Below the pieces are notes generated by a model. The model was not told the origin of the DNA, made no database searches, and saw only the letters and a list, made by a program, of their open reading frames with translations. From Bradyrhizobium sp. CB1717 (GTDB taxonomy: Bacteria > Pseudomonadota > Alphaproteobacteria > Rhizobiales > Xanthobacteraceae): 64,000 nt of DNA. This document shows, piece by piece, positions 27,186 through 36,057 of this stretch (position 1 is the first letter of the stretch; the number at the start of each line of letters is the position of its first letter). The position numbers were made by a program, and so were the translations under genes. Where the stretch lies: positions 8,914,501 through 8,978,500 of the forward strand of contig NZ_CP121666.1 of NCBI RefSeq assembly GCF_029714325.1, written 5' to 3'.

Positions 27186-28199
27186 TTAGCTCTTGATCTC
27201 GGCAGCCCAGGTCTTCTCGATCAGGGTCACGACGCCTTCGGGCATCGGGATGTAGTCGAGCTCTTCAGCCGCCTTGCCGCCGTTCTTGAAGGCCCAGCGG
27301 AAGAACTTGATGGCTTCCTGCGAGGCCGCCTTGTCGGTGGCTTCCTTGTGCATGAGGATGAAGGTCGCCGCGGTGATCGGCCAGGACTTGTCGCCGGGCT
27401 GGTCGGTCAGGATGACGTAGTAGCCGGGCGCCTTGGCCCAGTCGGCGTTGGAGGCGGCCGCCTGGAAGGCCTCGACGGTCGGCTGCACCGGCTTGCCGGC
27501 CTTGTTGACGAGACCGGTGTAGGTCAGCTTGTTCTGCTTGGCATAGGCGTACTCGACGTAGCCGATCGAGTTCTTGGTCTGGCTGATGTTGCCCGACACG
27601 CCTTCGTTGCCCTTGGCGCCGACGCCGACCGGCCACTCGACCGCGGTTCCCTCGCCGACCTTGCTCTTCCAGTCCGCGCTGGCCTTGGCGAGGTAGTTGG
27701 TGAAGTTGAAGGTGGTGCCCGAACCGTCCGAGCGGCGAACCACGGTGATGGCTTCCGACGGCAGCTTCACGTTCGGATTCAGCTTCTTGATCGCGGCGTC
27801 GTCCCACTTGGTGATCTTGCCGAGATAGATGCTGGCCAGCGTCTCGCCGTCGAACACCATCTCGCCGGGCTTCACGCCTTCGATGTTGACGACGGGAACG
27901 ATGGCGCCCATCACCATCGGCCACTGGACGAGGCCGTCCTTCTCGAGCTGCTCAGCCTTGAGGGGCGCATCGCTGGCGCCGAAGGTCACGGTCTTGGCCT
28001 GGATCTGCTTGATGCCGCCGCCCGAGCCGATCGACTGGTAGTTCAGACCGTTGCCGGTCTCCTTCTTGTAGGCGTCAGCCCACTTGGAATAGATCGGGAA
28101 CGGGAAGGTCGCACCGGCACCCGTGATATCGGCGGCAAAGGCCGCCGTCGTCGTTGCGGCGACCAAGCCGGCAGCGACGATCGTTTTGATGAAATTCAT
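27186..28199 (-). CDS. pstS: Phosphate-binding protein PstS
   Basis: A 337-residue periplasmic protein with signal peptide [20 protein letters not shown] and mature start [18 protein letters not shown], the usual PstS opening. It also has [16 protein letters not shown], the phosphate-binding loop. The start at 28199 was chosen for GGAGA upstream; ATG at 28211 is in frame. A PHO box lies 100 bp upstream, so this is the main phosphate-starvation promoter of the operon. Confidence 0.96.
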   Translation of the reverse strand: MNFIKTIVAAGLVAATTTAAFAADITGAGATFPFPIYSKWADAYKKETGNGLNYQSIGSGGGIKQIQAKTVTFGASDAPLKAEQLEKDGLVQWPMVMGAIVPVVNIEGVKPGEMVFDGETLASIYLGKITKWDDAAIKKLNPNVKLPSEAITVVRRSDGSGTTFNFTNYLAKASADWKSKVGEGTAVEWPVGVGAKGNEGVSGNISQTKNSIGYVEYAYAKQNKLTYTGLVNKAGKPVQPTVEAFQAAASNADWAKAPGYYVILTDQPGDKSWPITAATFILMHKEATDKAASQEAIKFFRWAFKNGGKAAEELDYIPMPEGVVTLIEKTWAAEIKS

Positions 28200-28298
28200 G
28201 CTGGTCTCCATACAGGGGAGCGAAGCGCCATCCGCGCCCGATCGCGCTCCCCGCGCCGCCCCTTTAAGAGCAGTCGGCTGTGCTTTTACGAAGGTTTC

Positions 28299-28316
28299 GT
28301 GACAGTCGGATGACAC
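28299..28316 (-). promoter_or_regulatory. PHO box upstream of pstS
   Basis: Read on the minus strand the site is GTGTCATCCGACTGTCAC, two TGTCA-type half sites spaced 11 bp apart, close to the PhoB consensus CTGTCAT-N4-CTGTCAC. It is about 100 bp upstream of the pstS start, between phoR and pstS. Confidence 0.8.
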
Positions 28317-28343
28317 CACCAAGCGATTGAAATCGCTTGAGTT

Positions 28344-29642
28344 TCAGAGCTGAACCGGGGGCTTCGCCTGGGGAAAACAGGCGGTAAAGGTAGCCCCCTG
28401 CCGGGGCACGCTTTCGATCAAAAGCCGGCCGCGATGACGGTTAAGAATATGTTTCACCAGCGATAATCCGAGCCCGGTGCCGCCCTGCGAGCGGCTGTCG
28501 CCGACGTCGACCCGATAGAACCGCTCGGTCAGCCGCGGCAGGTGCTCGGGCGCGATCCCGGGGCCGAAATCGCGGACCATGACCCGGATTTCCTGAGTTC
28601 CATCAGCGGCTGCGCTGGGGGTCAGCGACACGATGACGCGTCCGCCCGAGGCGCCGTATTTGAGCGCATTTTCGATCAGGTTCTCGAACAGGCGGAGCAG
28701 CTCCTCGCGGTCACCCGCGATCATCACCGGCGGCTCCGGCAGATGGATCTCGACCTCGACCTGGCGCTCGCGCGCCAGCGGCTCCAACCCGTCGGCGACC
28801 TGGCGGATGATCGGCAGCAGGTCGACCAGGGTGTCGGGCCGGACATGGGCCGACAGCTCGACCCGCGACAACGAGAGCAGATCGTCGATCAGGCGCGCCA
28901 TGCGGGTGGCCTGGTTGTGCATGATGCCGAGGAAGCGTTCCCGCGCCTTGGGATCGTCCTTGGCCTGGCCCTGCAGCGTGTCGATGAAGCCCGACAGCGC
29001 GGCGAGCGGCGTACGCAGCTCGTGGCTGGCATTGGCGACGAAGTCGGCGCGCATCTCCTCGACCCGGCGCAGCGGCGTCTGGTCGTGGAACGTCATCAGC
29101 ATGCACTTGTCGGCGCCGCCGAACGAGGTCGGCACCGGCACCGGCGTGATGATCAGCTCCATCCAGCGATCGACCGGGACGTGGTCTAGATAGGTCGCGC
29201 GCCGCGGCTCCGTGGTCGCGATCGACTCGCGCAGCGCCGTGATGATCTCCGGCGAGCGCAGCGCGAACTGGGCAAGCTCGTTCCGCCGCAGCGCCGGCGC
29301 GAGCTGGGCGGCCGCGGCATTGAGATGGATGACGCGGCCGGCGCGGTCGAGCAGCACGGCCGGATCCGGCATGCCGGCGACGACCGCGGCCACCGCGGCG
29401 CTCTCGACCGGGTTGATGCGCCTGACATCGTCGCGCGAGGCGGCCGTATCGTGCAGTCGCCAGGGAATCAGCGCCGCGGCGGCGATGCAGAGGAACACGG
29501 CAATGGCGTGCAGCGCCGACAATTCCCCGAGCGAGACCACCACCGACAGCGCCAGCGCCGCGGCGATCAGGATGATGGTCGAGTGCCGCAGCCGGTCGGA
29601 CCAGGGCTGGGCAGCGGGAGAAGAAGGGGCGTCAATCGCCAT
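28344..29642 (-). CDS. phoR: Phosphate sensor histidine kinase PhoR
   Basis: A 432-residue kinase with two N-terminal membrane helices (about 25-70), a PAS domain (about 90-190), the HisKA phospho-acceptor in NASHELRTPLAALSG and the ATPase domain with NLIENALKYG, VRDFGPGI and GTGLGLSLVKH. It phosphorylates PhoB when phosphate is scarce. It lies just upstream of pstS on the same strand, in the order phoR-pstSCAB-phoU-phoB. Confidence 0.94.
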   Translation of the reverse strand: MAIDAPSSPAAQPWSDRLRHSTIILIAAALALSVVVSLGELSALHAIAVFLCIAAAALIPWRLHDTAASRDDVRRINPVESAAVAAVVAGMPDPAVLLDRAGRVIHLNAAAAQLAPALRRNELAQFALRSPEIITALRESIATTEPRRATYLDHVPVDRWMELIITPVPVPTSFGGADKCMLMTFHDQTPLRRVEEMRADFVANASHELRTPLAALSGFIDTLQGQAKDDPKARERFLGIMHNQATRMARLIDDLLSLSRVELSAHVRPDTLVDLLPIIRQVADGLEPLARERQVEVEIHLPEPPVMIAGDREELLRLFENLIENALKYGASGGRVIVSLTPSAAADGTQEIRVMVRDFGPGIAPEHLPRLTERFYRVDVGDSRSQGGTGLGLSLVKHILNRHRGRLLIESVPRQGATFTACFPQAKPPVQL

Positions 29643-29716
29643 CGGGCGGGCTTCTCCTGGAGGACGTGTCCTAACGGCCTTGTCTTAAGGGCCTTATCTC
29701 AAGGGCTTTGCGCCGG

Positions 29717-30772
29717 TCAGACGCCGCCGTCGCTGCGCTCTCTCACATATGCGGCTTCAGGCGCCGGGCCGGGGTCGAGCTTGAGCGCCGCCTGTTGCAA
29801 GCGCTTCGATCGGGCACCGATTATAACTTCGCGAAACGTCAGCAAGATTACAGATATGACGAAGGGGGACAGATAATAGAGCACGCGGAACAGGAGCATG
29901 CCGCCTAGGAGTTCCTCCCGGTCCATTTGCCAGAGGCCGACCAGCATGGCGGCGTCGAACACGCCGAGCCCGCCGGGCGAGTGGCTGGCAAAGCCGAGCA
30001 GGGTCGCTGAAACGAAGATCACCGCGACCACGACGAAGCCGAGATTGGGCTCGTCCGGGACCAGCACGTACATCGCCAGCGCACAGAAGCCGAGGTCGAT
30101 GATGCCGATCGCGATTTGGAGCAGCGTCAGCGGTCCGCCCGGCAGCACCACGGTCCAGGGCCCGCGGCCGACCACGCGCGGCTGGGTCCAGACCCAGACC
30201 ACATAGGCGACCAGCGCCATGATGATCATCAGCGCCAGCGTGCGGTTCAGCCAGGGCGGAAGCTGGTCGATCGAGGCGGCCGCCTCCGGATGGTAGGAGA
30301 TTCCGAGGCCGAGCACGGCGGCATTGCCGAGCCAGAAGGTCAGGCCGGCGAGAAAACAGATCTTCGCGACATCGATCGCGTTCAGCCCGTAGGCCGAATA
30401 GATGCGATACCGCACCGCGCCGCCGGTGAAGACGCTGGCGCCGACATTGTGGCCGATCGAATAGCTGGTGAAGGCGGCAAGCGCGTTGATGCGGTAGGGC
30501 ACGTGGGCGTGGCCGATCGCGCGCGTGGCGAACAGGTCGTAGAAGGTCAGGGTGAAATAGCCGGCAGCGACGAACAGCGCGGCCATCGCAATCTGGCTCG
30601 GCTCGGTGCTCTTGATCGCCTCGAGGACCTCGTTGACATCGATGCCGCGCAGCATGTGGTAGAGCACATAGCAAGCGATGCCGATGACCGCGACGCTGAC
30701 CACAACGCCAAGCTTATGCAGGATTTGCTTCTGGCGCAGAAACGTCATCGCCCTGCGTATGGCTTCCAGCAT
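29717..30772 (-). CDS. YbhN/MprF-type flippase-like membrane protein
   Basis: A 351-residue integral membrane protein of the lysylphosphatidylglycerol-synthase transmembrane (UPF0104) family, with about eight helices and no synthetase domain. It has SYSIGHNVGASVFTGGAVRYR and ASHSPGGLGVFDAAM, the conserved segments of that family. Such proteins are thought to move lipids across the inner membrane. It ends 75 bp from the phoR start, but linkage to the phosphate regulon is not evident. Confidence 0.8.
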   Translation of the reverse strand: MLEAIRRAMTFLRQKQILHKLGVVVSVAVIGIACYVLYHMLRGIDVNEVLEAIKSTEPSQIAMAALFVAAGYFTLTFYDLFATRAIGHAHVPYRINALAAFTSYSIGHNVGASVFTGGAVRYRIYSAYGLNAIDVAKICFLAGLTFWLGNAAVLGLGISYHPEAAASIDQLPPWLNRTLALMIIMALVAYVVWVWTQPRVVGRGPWTVVLPGGPLTLLQIAIGIIDLGFCALAMYVLVPDEPNLGFVVVAVIFVSATLLGFASHSPGGLGVFDAAMLVGLWQMDREELLGGMLLFRVLYYLSPFVISVILLTFREVIIGARSKRLQQAALKLDPGPAPEAAYVRERSDGGV

Positions 30773-31378
30773 CTAGACCTCGAACAACACATCAGCGGCC
30801 AGGACGGCCGGCGAACAGGCGAACGACGCACAGGCGCTCGACGGCCCCTCACCGACGGCTCCGGCATCGCGCACGCCCCCCGCCTCTCCACTAGCGCGTT
30901 TCGGCGCGGAGTGGAATTCGGCAATTCGAACAAAAACGCGTGCCTTCAATGTTTTAGGCAGGTTGCGAGCTCCCGGTGCAGGGTTTGGCGCTTTCGGCGG
31001 CAAGGCTTGACGCGAATCTCCCTGGCAATCCTGCGCAGCCGCCATGAAGTTTTGATGATTTCAGCCGCACAATGTTCCGTCACGCCTTAAGCCGAAATCA
31101 ATCTATGGGCCGCGCCGGCCTGTTGAAAGAGGGGCGAAGGGCCGCGTTGTGCGCGGGGCTTGCCGGGTACACTGCAGCGCAGCATTCCGATTCCGGAAAT
31201 TAGCCCACGCCGCGGCGGAGGTGCACTCCCTCTCCCGCTTGCGGGAGAGGGTTGAGGGTGCCTCCGCAATCGAGAATCCCCAAGAGGAGAGACCTCGGCT
31301 TGTTCCAGAACGGCGGCCAAATGGCCGCCGAATGCCGACCTCTCCGGCAAGCGGGAGAGGTTCAGAAGGTCGTTTCCG
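30773..31378. other. 606-bp intergenic stretch without a gene
   Basis: No coding frame with a plausible start, codon bias or family pattern was seen. The right half holds the inverted repeat at 31226-31360. The left part should contain the promoter of the flippase-like gene, but no site is clear. Confidence 0.6.
31226..31360. repeat. Inverted repeat, 'ctctcccgc-gcgggagag' family
   Basis: CTCCCTCTCCCGCTTGCGGG and AGAGG at the left and CTCTCCGGCAAGCGGGAGAG at the right flank a nested hairpin, CGGCGGCC (31311-31318) with GGCCGCCG (31323-31330). It lies downstream of the dehalogenase gene. Confidence 0.75.
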
Positions 31379-32311
31379 TCACGCCGCAAGCTGCGGACGC
31401 GCCGCCTCGATGCCGGCAATCCAGCCGGCGACAGAATGGCCGATCGCCTCGGGGTGATCCTCCTGGAGGAAGTGCAGCCCGGCTCCGAGATGAACATGCG
31501 CGCAATGCTTCAGCGAGCGAGCGAACCGCTCGGCGAATTCCGGAGCGACGAGTGCACCGGGCGTGCCCGAGAACAGCAGTTTTGGATAGGACGATGCGGC
31601 GAGCGCGGCATGCGCGGATTGCAGCGTCGCGTAGACGTCGGCAGGCTCGCCTGCAATCGGCAGCTCGCGGGGAAAGGCGAGAACGGGACGGCGACTCTCC
31701 GGCGTCGGGAATGGCGCGCGATAGGGCCCCATCTCATCGCCGCTGAGCTTGCGCACGATGCCACCGGGCAGCACGCGTTCAACGAATGCGTTGGCCTCGA
31801 GGATCATGGCCTCGCCCTCGCCCGGCGTCCTGAATTTACGGAACGCGGCCCTCGCCGCCTCGGCGTGGTCCTGCTCCTCCGCGACCTCGGTGTGGTGAAA
31901 GTCCTGCCAGGTCGGCATCGGCCGGATGAACTCCATGAAGGCAAGGCCGCGCACGAAGTCCGGCCGGCGCGCGGCGAGATGAAAGGCGAGCGCCGTGCCC
32001 CAGTCCTGCGCGACGAGATAGGCCGAGGAGATGCCGAGCCCGTCGATCAGCGCATCGAGATAGCGGACGTGATCGAAGAAGCGATAGGCGATGTCGGGCT
32101 TGCCCGATTGACCGAAGCCGATCAGGTCGGGCGCGACGCAATGCGCGATCGGCGCCACCAGCGGCAGGATGTTGCGCCAGATATGCGAGGACGTCGGATT
32201 GCCGTGCAGGAATAGCGCGATCGGCGCATCCTTCGCGCCCGTCTCGCGATAGGCCATGCTGCTTCCCAGGACTGATGCGTTGCGGATTGCGATCTCGGCC
32301 GGCTTGCTCAT
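31379..32311 (-). CDS. dbjA: Haloalkane dehalogenase (DbjA type)
   Basis: A 310-residue alpha/beta hydrolase that replaces halogen by hydroxyl in haloalkanes. The catalytic set of DbjA is present at the expected numbers: Asp103 in AQDWG, Glu127 in AFMEF, His280 in GAGLHF, with the halide-binding Asn38 in HGNPT and Trp104. The DbjA-type loop HHTEVAEEQDH at 139-149 is also present. Its ATG overlaps the tetR stop by four bases, so tetR and dbjA form an operon. The natural substrate is unknown from sequence. Confidence 0.95.
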   Translation of the reverse strand: MSKPAEIAIRNASVLGSSMAYRETGAKDAPIALFLHGNPTSSHIWRNILPLVAPIAHCVAPDLIGFGQSGKPDIAYRFFDHVRYLDALIDGLGISSAYLVAQDWGTALAFHLAARRPDFVRGLAFMEFIRPMPTWQDFHHTEVAEEQDHAEAARAAFRKFRTPGEGEAMILEANAFVERVLPGGIVRKLSGDEMGPYRAPFPTPESRRPVLAFPRELPIAGEPADVYATLQSAHAALAASSYPKLLFSGTPGALVAPEFAERFARSLKHCAHVHLGAGLHFLQEDHPEAIGHSVAGWIAGIEAARPQLAA

Positions 32312-32898
32312 GTCATCTCCTTGAACACGGTTTTGAAGGCGATGGTCTTGAAGCGTTCGAGCGCGTTGGGATTGCGGTCGACCTTCATGCGCAGGATCGC
32401 GCCCTGCCAGGACGCGAGCAGGAAGTCGGCGAGCTCCTCGGGCTCGAAATCGGATGCGATCTCGCCGCGTGTCTGTGCGTCGGCGATGCAGGCGGCGAAG
32501 GGCGCGCGCCACTCCGCAAAGATCTCGGCGAGACGCGCGCGCAGCAACTCGCTGCTGCCCGATGCCTCCAGGCTGAGATCGCCGATCAGGCAGCCGCGGC
32601 CATAGCCATCGGCCTCCAGACGGCCGGTGATGATGTCGAGGTAGCGCCGCAACCGCGCGCGCGGCGTCAGCGAGGCGTCCTCGAGCGCTTCGGCGACCAG
32701 CCCTCTTGTGACGTCGAAATAGCGGTCGAGCACCTCCGAGGCGAACGCCTCCTTGGAGCGGAAATGGTTGGTGAAGGACCCCTGCGGCGCGCCCGCGGCA
32801 GCGGTGACGTCGCGCACGCTGGTGCCGTGATAGCCGGTGCGGAACATGACCTTGAGGCCGGCGTCGAGGATGGCGTCTTTGAGCGAGGGCTTGGGCAT
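32308..32898 (-). CDS. TetR-family regulator of dbjA
   Basis: A 196-residue repressor-type protein. The N-terminal helix-turn-helix reads VRDVTAAAGAPQGSFTNHF (about 27-45), and the rest is the helical ligand-binding domain. It is cotranscribed with dbjA through a four-base overlap, and a 22-bp perfect palindrome lies 7 bp before its start, so autoregulation and control of dbjA by a ligand are likely. The ligand is unknown; a halogenated compound is one possibility. Confidence 0.88.
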   Translation of the reverse strand: MPKPSLKDAILDAGLKVMFRTGYHGTSVRDVTAAAGAPQGSFTNHFRSKEAFASEVLDRYFDVTRGLVAEALEDASLTPRARLRRYLDIITGRLEADGYGRGCLIGDLSLEASGSSELLRARLAEIFAEWRAPFAACIADAQTRGEIASDFEPEELADFLLASWQGAILRMKVDRNPNALERFKTIAFKTVFKEMT

Positions 32899-32904
32899 AG
32901 GTTT

Positions 32905-32926
32905 ATAATACGTACGTACGTATTAT
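32905..32926. promoter_or_regulatory. 22-bp perfect palindromic operator before tetR-dbjA
   Basis: Each half site reads ATAATACGTAC; the two halves are exact reverse complements with no spacer. It lies 7 bp before the tetR start, so a bound dimer would block transcription or translation of the operon. It contains CGTACGTACG and is much more AT-rich than its surroundings. Confidence 0.88.
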
Positions 32927-33015
32927 TGTCAAGCATAGCATCGCGCTTCGACGATTGTCGTGCCAGCCGGGCGATTTACGCGATGTCGAGGGGGCTGTCC
33001 GGGCGAACCGACGTC

Positions 33016-33312
33016 TCAGGCCGGCGGCGCGGTCCGCGCGACCACCCGGTCGCGCAGCCAGGCGCCGATGGTGCAGCCGACGAGGTAGCAGGCGAACATG
33101 GTCAGGCCGAGGTCGAGCCAGTAGCCGAAGCGGCCGGGAACGACATGGGCAAACGAGGCCGCGACCAGGCCCGCGGCGAGCAAGGCGAGCCAGCGCGCGG
33201 TGACCTTCGAGGTGCCGTTGCCGCGCTGGACCACCGAAATCCAGCCCATGCAGAAGCCCAGCAGCACCGAACCGATCAGCCAGCCCATATGGAACGAGAC
33301 GAGATAGGGCAT
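33016..33312 (-). CDS. Small membrane protein, about 98 aa
   Basis: An unrecognised protein with three predicted helices: VSFHMGWLIGSVLLGFCMGW, a second at WLALLAAGLVAASFAHVV and a third at LDLGLTMFACYLVGCTIGAW. The ATG at 33312 is chosen because GAGG lies 5 nt upstream; a GTG two codons earlier overlaps the stop of the OmpA-like gene. The two are probably cotranscribed, suggesting a cell-envelope role. Confidence 0.7.
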   Translation of the reverse strand: MPYLVSFHMGWLIGSVLLGFCMGWISVVQRGNGTSKVTARWLALLAAGLVAASFAHVVPGRFGYWLDLGLTMFACYLVGCTIGAWLRDRVVARTAPPA

Positions 33313-33314
33313 CG

Positions 33315-34709
33315 TCACCTCACCAGAAATTCGATGCGGCGGTTCTGGGCCTTGCCGTCATCGGTGTCGTTGCCGGCGACGGGCTGCGTCGCGCCATAGC
33401 CGACCGCGCTGAAGCGGCTTGCGGGCAGGCCGGCCTTGACCAGGTAGTCGATCACCGCCTGCGCCCGCTTCTCGGAGAGCGCCTGGTTGAAGGAATCCTC
33501 GCCGTCGGCATCGGTGTGACCTGCAACCTCGATATTGGCGTTAGGACACCGCAGTGCCGTCTCGATGAGATGATCGAGGATGCCGGCGGAGTCCGGATCG
33601 ATGTCGGCGCGCTTGGCCGCGAAGCGGATCTTGCCCTTGCCCAGAAGCTCGGAGAACAGTTGCTGGCAGACCGTACCGTCGACCGGGCCCGGCGCCGGCT
33701 TCACCGTGATCTCCGGCTTGTACTGCCAGGTCTTTGGAAAATCCTTGCCGAGGCCGGCGCGGATGTCGTTGGCGGCCCCTTCATAGAGCGCATCGCCCGA
33801 CAGCTTCACCTCGCGATCGGACACCACGAGCGTGCCGGTCGACAGCCGCGACAGCGCCCCGAGCGCTGCGACCACGGCGGGGTTGAACGAGGCGGGCGCT
33901 CCGATGCTGGCCTTGAGATTGTCGACGACCTTCTCGCCGAAGAACTTCCGCGACGCGCTGGTGGCGATCGCGGCGTGGACATTGTTGTCGGGGACGTAGC
34001 CGGTCAGGGTCACGGTCGCGGCAACCGGATCCTTGTAGGCCTGGAAGATGTAGGGCGGCGCCTTGATCTCGTTGGCGGCGATCGAGAACCCCTCCGGCAG
34101 ATTCTTCAGCGCGGCGGCAATCGCCTCGCGACCGCCGAGCTCGCGCGCCATGCCCGACAGATTGACCTTGGTATCTGATATCGTGATCTTGCCGTCCTTG
34201 AGCTTGCCGATCTGGTCGAGCAACAGCATCGCGGCCGCCTCGAAGCGCGGCGGCGCGCCGCGCGCAAGACCCATCTGATCGGCCACCTCGACGCCGCCGA
34301 CCTCCTTGCGCGCCGCCTCGGTCAGGCGGGCCTTGATCGACGGCAGCGGGGCGGAACCCGACAGCGTCACCCGCACCACGTCGCGCTCGGCATTCCAGAC
34401 GAAGGGTTTTGCCTCGGGAACGAGGCGGGTCCGGTCGTCGACCAGGCGCACGCCCGGGACGAGCTCGACCGCCATCACCGCGTCGCGGCGACCCTCCTCG
34501 GAAAAGGCGTCCGCGGCCAGGCTGACGTCGCGGCCGTCCACCGCGATCCGGGTCTTGTCCAGAACGGTATCCTTTAGCGCCGCCGAGCTGCGGGCGGACA
34601 AATCCGCCTCGACCGGCAAGGTATTATTCCAGGCCGCAAATCCCCACATGACGGCCAGGGGAATCAACCCCGGCCACCATTTGCTGGCCCACCTGAAAAG
34701 CTTCTGCAT
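33315..34709 (-). CDS. OmpA-family protein with BON-like repeats
   Basis: A 464-residue envelope protein. One N-terminal hydrophobic helix (WWPGLIPLAVMWGFAAW) probably anchors it. The middle holds BON-like repeats, for example VRVTLSGSAPLPSIKARL and ATVTLTGYVPDNNVHAAI. The C-terminal 110 residues are an OmpA/peptidoglycan-binding domain with IEVAGHTDADG, NQALSEKRAQAVIDYL and VGYGATQPVAGNDTD. It should link the inner membrane to peptidoglycan. The ATG at 34709 gives a normal N-terminus. Confidence 0.88.
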   Translation of the reverse strand: MQKLFRWASKWWPGLIPLAVMWGFAAWNNTLPVEADLSARSSAALKDTVLDKTRIAVDGRDVSLAADAFSEEGRRDAVMAVELVPGVRLVDDRTRLVPEAKPFVWNAERDVVRVTLSGSAPLPSIKARLTEAARKEVGGVEVADQMGLARGAPPRFEAAAMLLLDQIGKLKDGKITISDTKVNLSGMARELGGREAIAAALKNLPEGFSIAANEIKAPPYIFQAYKDPVAATVTLTGYVPDNNVHAAIATSASRKFFGEKVVDNLKASIGAPASFNPAVVAALGALSRLSTGTLVVSDREVKLSGDALYEGAANDIRAGLGKDFPKTWQYKPEITVKPAPGPVDGTVCQQLFSELLGKGKIRFAAKRADIDPDSAGILDHLIETALRCPNANIEVAGHTDADGEDSFNQALSEKRAQAVIDYLVKAGLPASRFSAVGYGATQPVAGNDTDDGKAQNRRIEFLVR

Positions 34710-34875
34710 TCGACGACCCGAACTCTGGAACCGGAGACAAAACAAACCCTTGGCGGGCTGTCAAACCGGAAATCGTGCCCTTCCGAGGGCCCCGCGTGGA
34801 CAATTGGAATAACTTTTTCTTCAAGGGTCCGCCCCTAAGTTGAGGGCGGAATGCCCGGGGGTCGGCCAGCCTGCA

Positions 34876-35934
34876 ATGAAACAACTCCGCAACAACGTGA
34901 TCCGCGCCGGGCTGGGGGCGCTCTACTTCAGTGGTGCGCACCATCTGCTGCGTCCGCTGCTCTCGGGCGTCGGCGCCATTTTCATGCTGCATCACGTGAG
35001 GCCGGCCCGCGAGGACGCGTTCCAGCCGAACCGGCATCTCGAAGTCACCCCTGAGTTCCTGCGCGCCACGCTGAGCCATCTGCGCACGCGCGACATCGAC
35101 ATCGTCAGCATGGACGAGCTGCATGAGCGGCTGGTGCAGGGCCGGTTCGACCGCCGCTTCGCCGCCTTCACGCTCGACGATGGCTATCGCGACAATCTGG
35201 ACTATGCGCTGCCGGTGCTGCGCGAATTTGACGCGCCTCTGGCGGTCTATGTCGCCAGCGATTTTGCGGAAGGGACCGGGCGGCTGTGGTGGACCGCGCT
35301 GGAGGCCGTGATCGCCAGGGCCGAGCAGATCGAGGTCAAGATCGGCCATTCCGCGCTGCGGCTCGATGCGACGACGCCGGCGGCGAAGCAGACGACGTTC
35401 GACCGCCTGCACGACTGGCTGCGCGCGCTGCCCGGCGAGCATGATCTGGCCCGCGAGATCGCGGCGCTCTGCACCAGACACGGTGTCGACATGGAAGCGC
35501 TGTGCCGCAGCCTCTGCCTGTCCTGGGACGAGATGAAGAGGTTCGCCGCCGATCCGCTGGTCACGATCGGCGCGCACACCATCAGCCATTGCAATCTCGC
35601 CAAGCAGGCGGAAGAGATCGCCGCGCAGGAGATGACAGTGAGCCGCATGCGGATCGAGCGCGCGCTGGAGCGTCCCGTGCTGCATTTCGCCTATCCCTAT
35701 GGCGACCGCGACGCCGCGGGCGATCGTGAATTCGCATTGGCCGCCTCCGCCGGCTTCAAGACCGCGGTGACGACGCGGCCCGGCATGCTGTTCGCCGAGA
35801 ACGCCGGCCACATGACCGCGCTGCCGCGCGTCTCGCTCAACGGCAACTACCAGGACACGCGGATCCTGCCGGTGCTGACCTCGGGCGCGGCGACGGCGAT
35901 GTGGAACGGCTTTCGCCGGATCGCGGCGGCGTAA
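34876..35934 (+). CDS. Polysaccharide deacetylase (NodB fold)
   Basis: A 352-residue carbohydrate esterase family 4 protein that removes acetyl groups from N-acetylated polysaccharides. The catalytic Asp is in FTLDDGYRDN, the metal-binding histidines in GAHTISHCNL, and FAYPYGDRDA follows. The start MKQLRNNVIRAG is preferred to a TTG 12 codons upstream. The N-terminal 30 residues include a weakly hydrophobic stretch, but no clear signal cleavage site. The gene is divergent from the OmpA-like gene. Confidence 0.85.
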   Translation: MKQLRNNVIRAGLGALYFSGAHHLLRPLLSGVGAIFMLHHVRPAREDAFQPNRHLEVTPEFLRATLSHLRTRDIDIVSMDELHERLVQGRFDRRFAAFTLDDGYRDNLDYALPVLREFDAPLAVYVASDFAEGTGRLWWTALEAVIARAEQIEVKIGHSALRLDATTPAAKQTTFDRLHDWLRALPGEHDLAREIAALCTRHGVDMEALCRSLCLSWDEMKRFAADPLVTIGAHTISHCNLAKQAEEIAAQEMTVSRMRIERALERPVLHFAYPYGDRDAAGDREFALAASAGFKTAVTTRPGMLFAENAGHMTALPRVSLNGNYQDTRILPVLTSGAATAMWNGFRRIAAA

Positions 35935-35962
35935 TCGTCTTCGCTATCGCCACACCCTCAGC

Positions 35963-35990
35963 CGTCGTCCTGGCGAAAGCCAGGACGACG
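35963..35990. terminator. Perfect GAAA-loop hairpin after the deacetylase gene
   Basis: CGTCGTCCTGGC and GCCAGGACGACG form a perfect 12-bp stem around GAAA. It is a single arm of the 'cctggcgaaagccagga' repeat family and could act as a terminator, although no T-run follows. Confidence 0.6.
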
Positions 35991-36057
35991 ATGGAGGAGC
36001 CTTCCTTGACTCCCCTCCCCGCCCCGCCCACAACGGGCGCCAACCAAGGGAGGCATC

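Noticed and set aside
31379..32512. 377-aa start for dbjA
   Set aside because: The extension overlaps tetR; the four-base overlap start gives exactly the 310-aa DbjA numbering with Asp103, Glu127 and His280.
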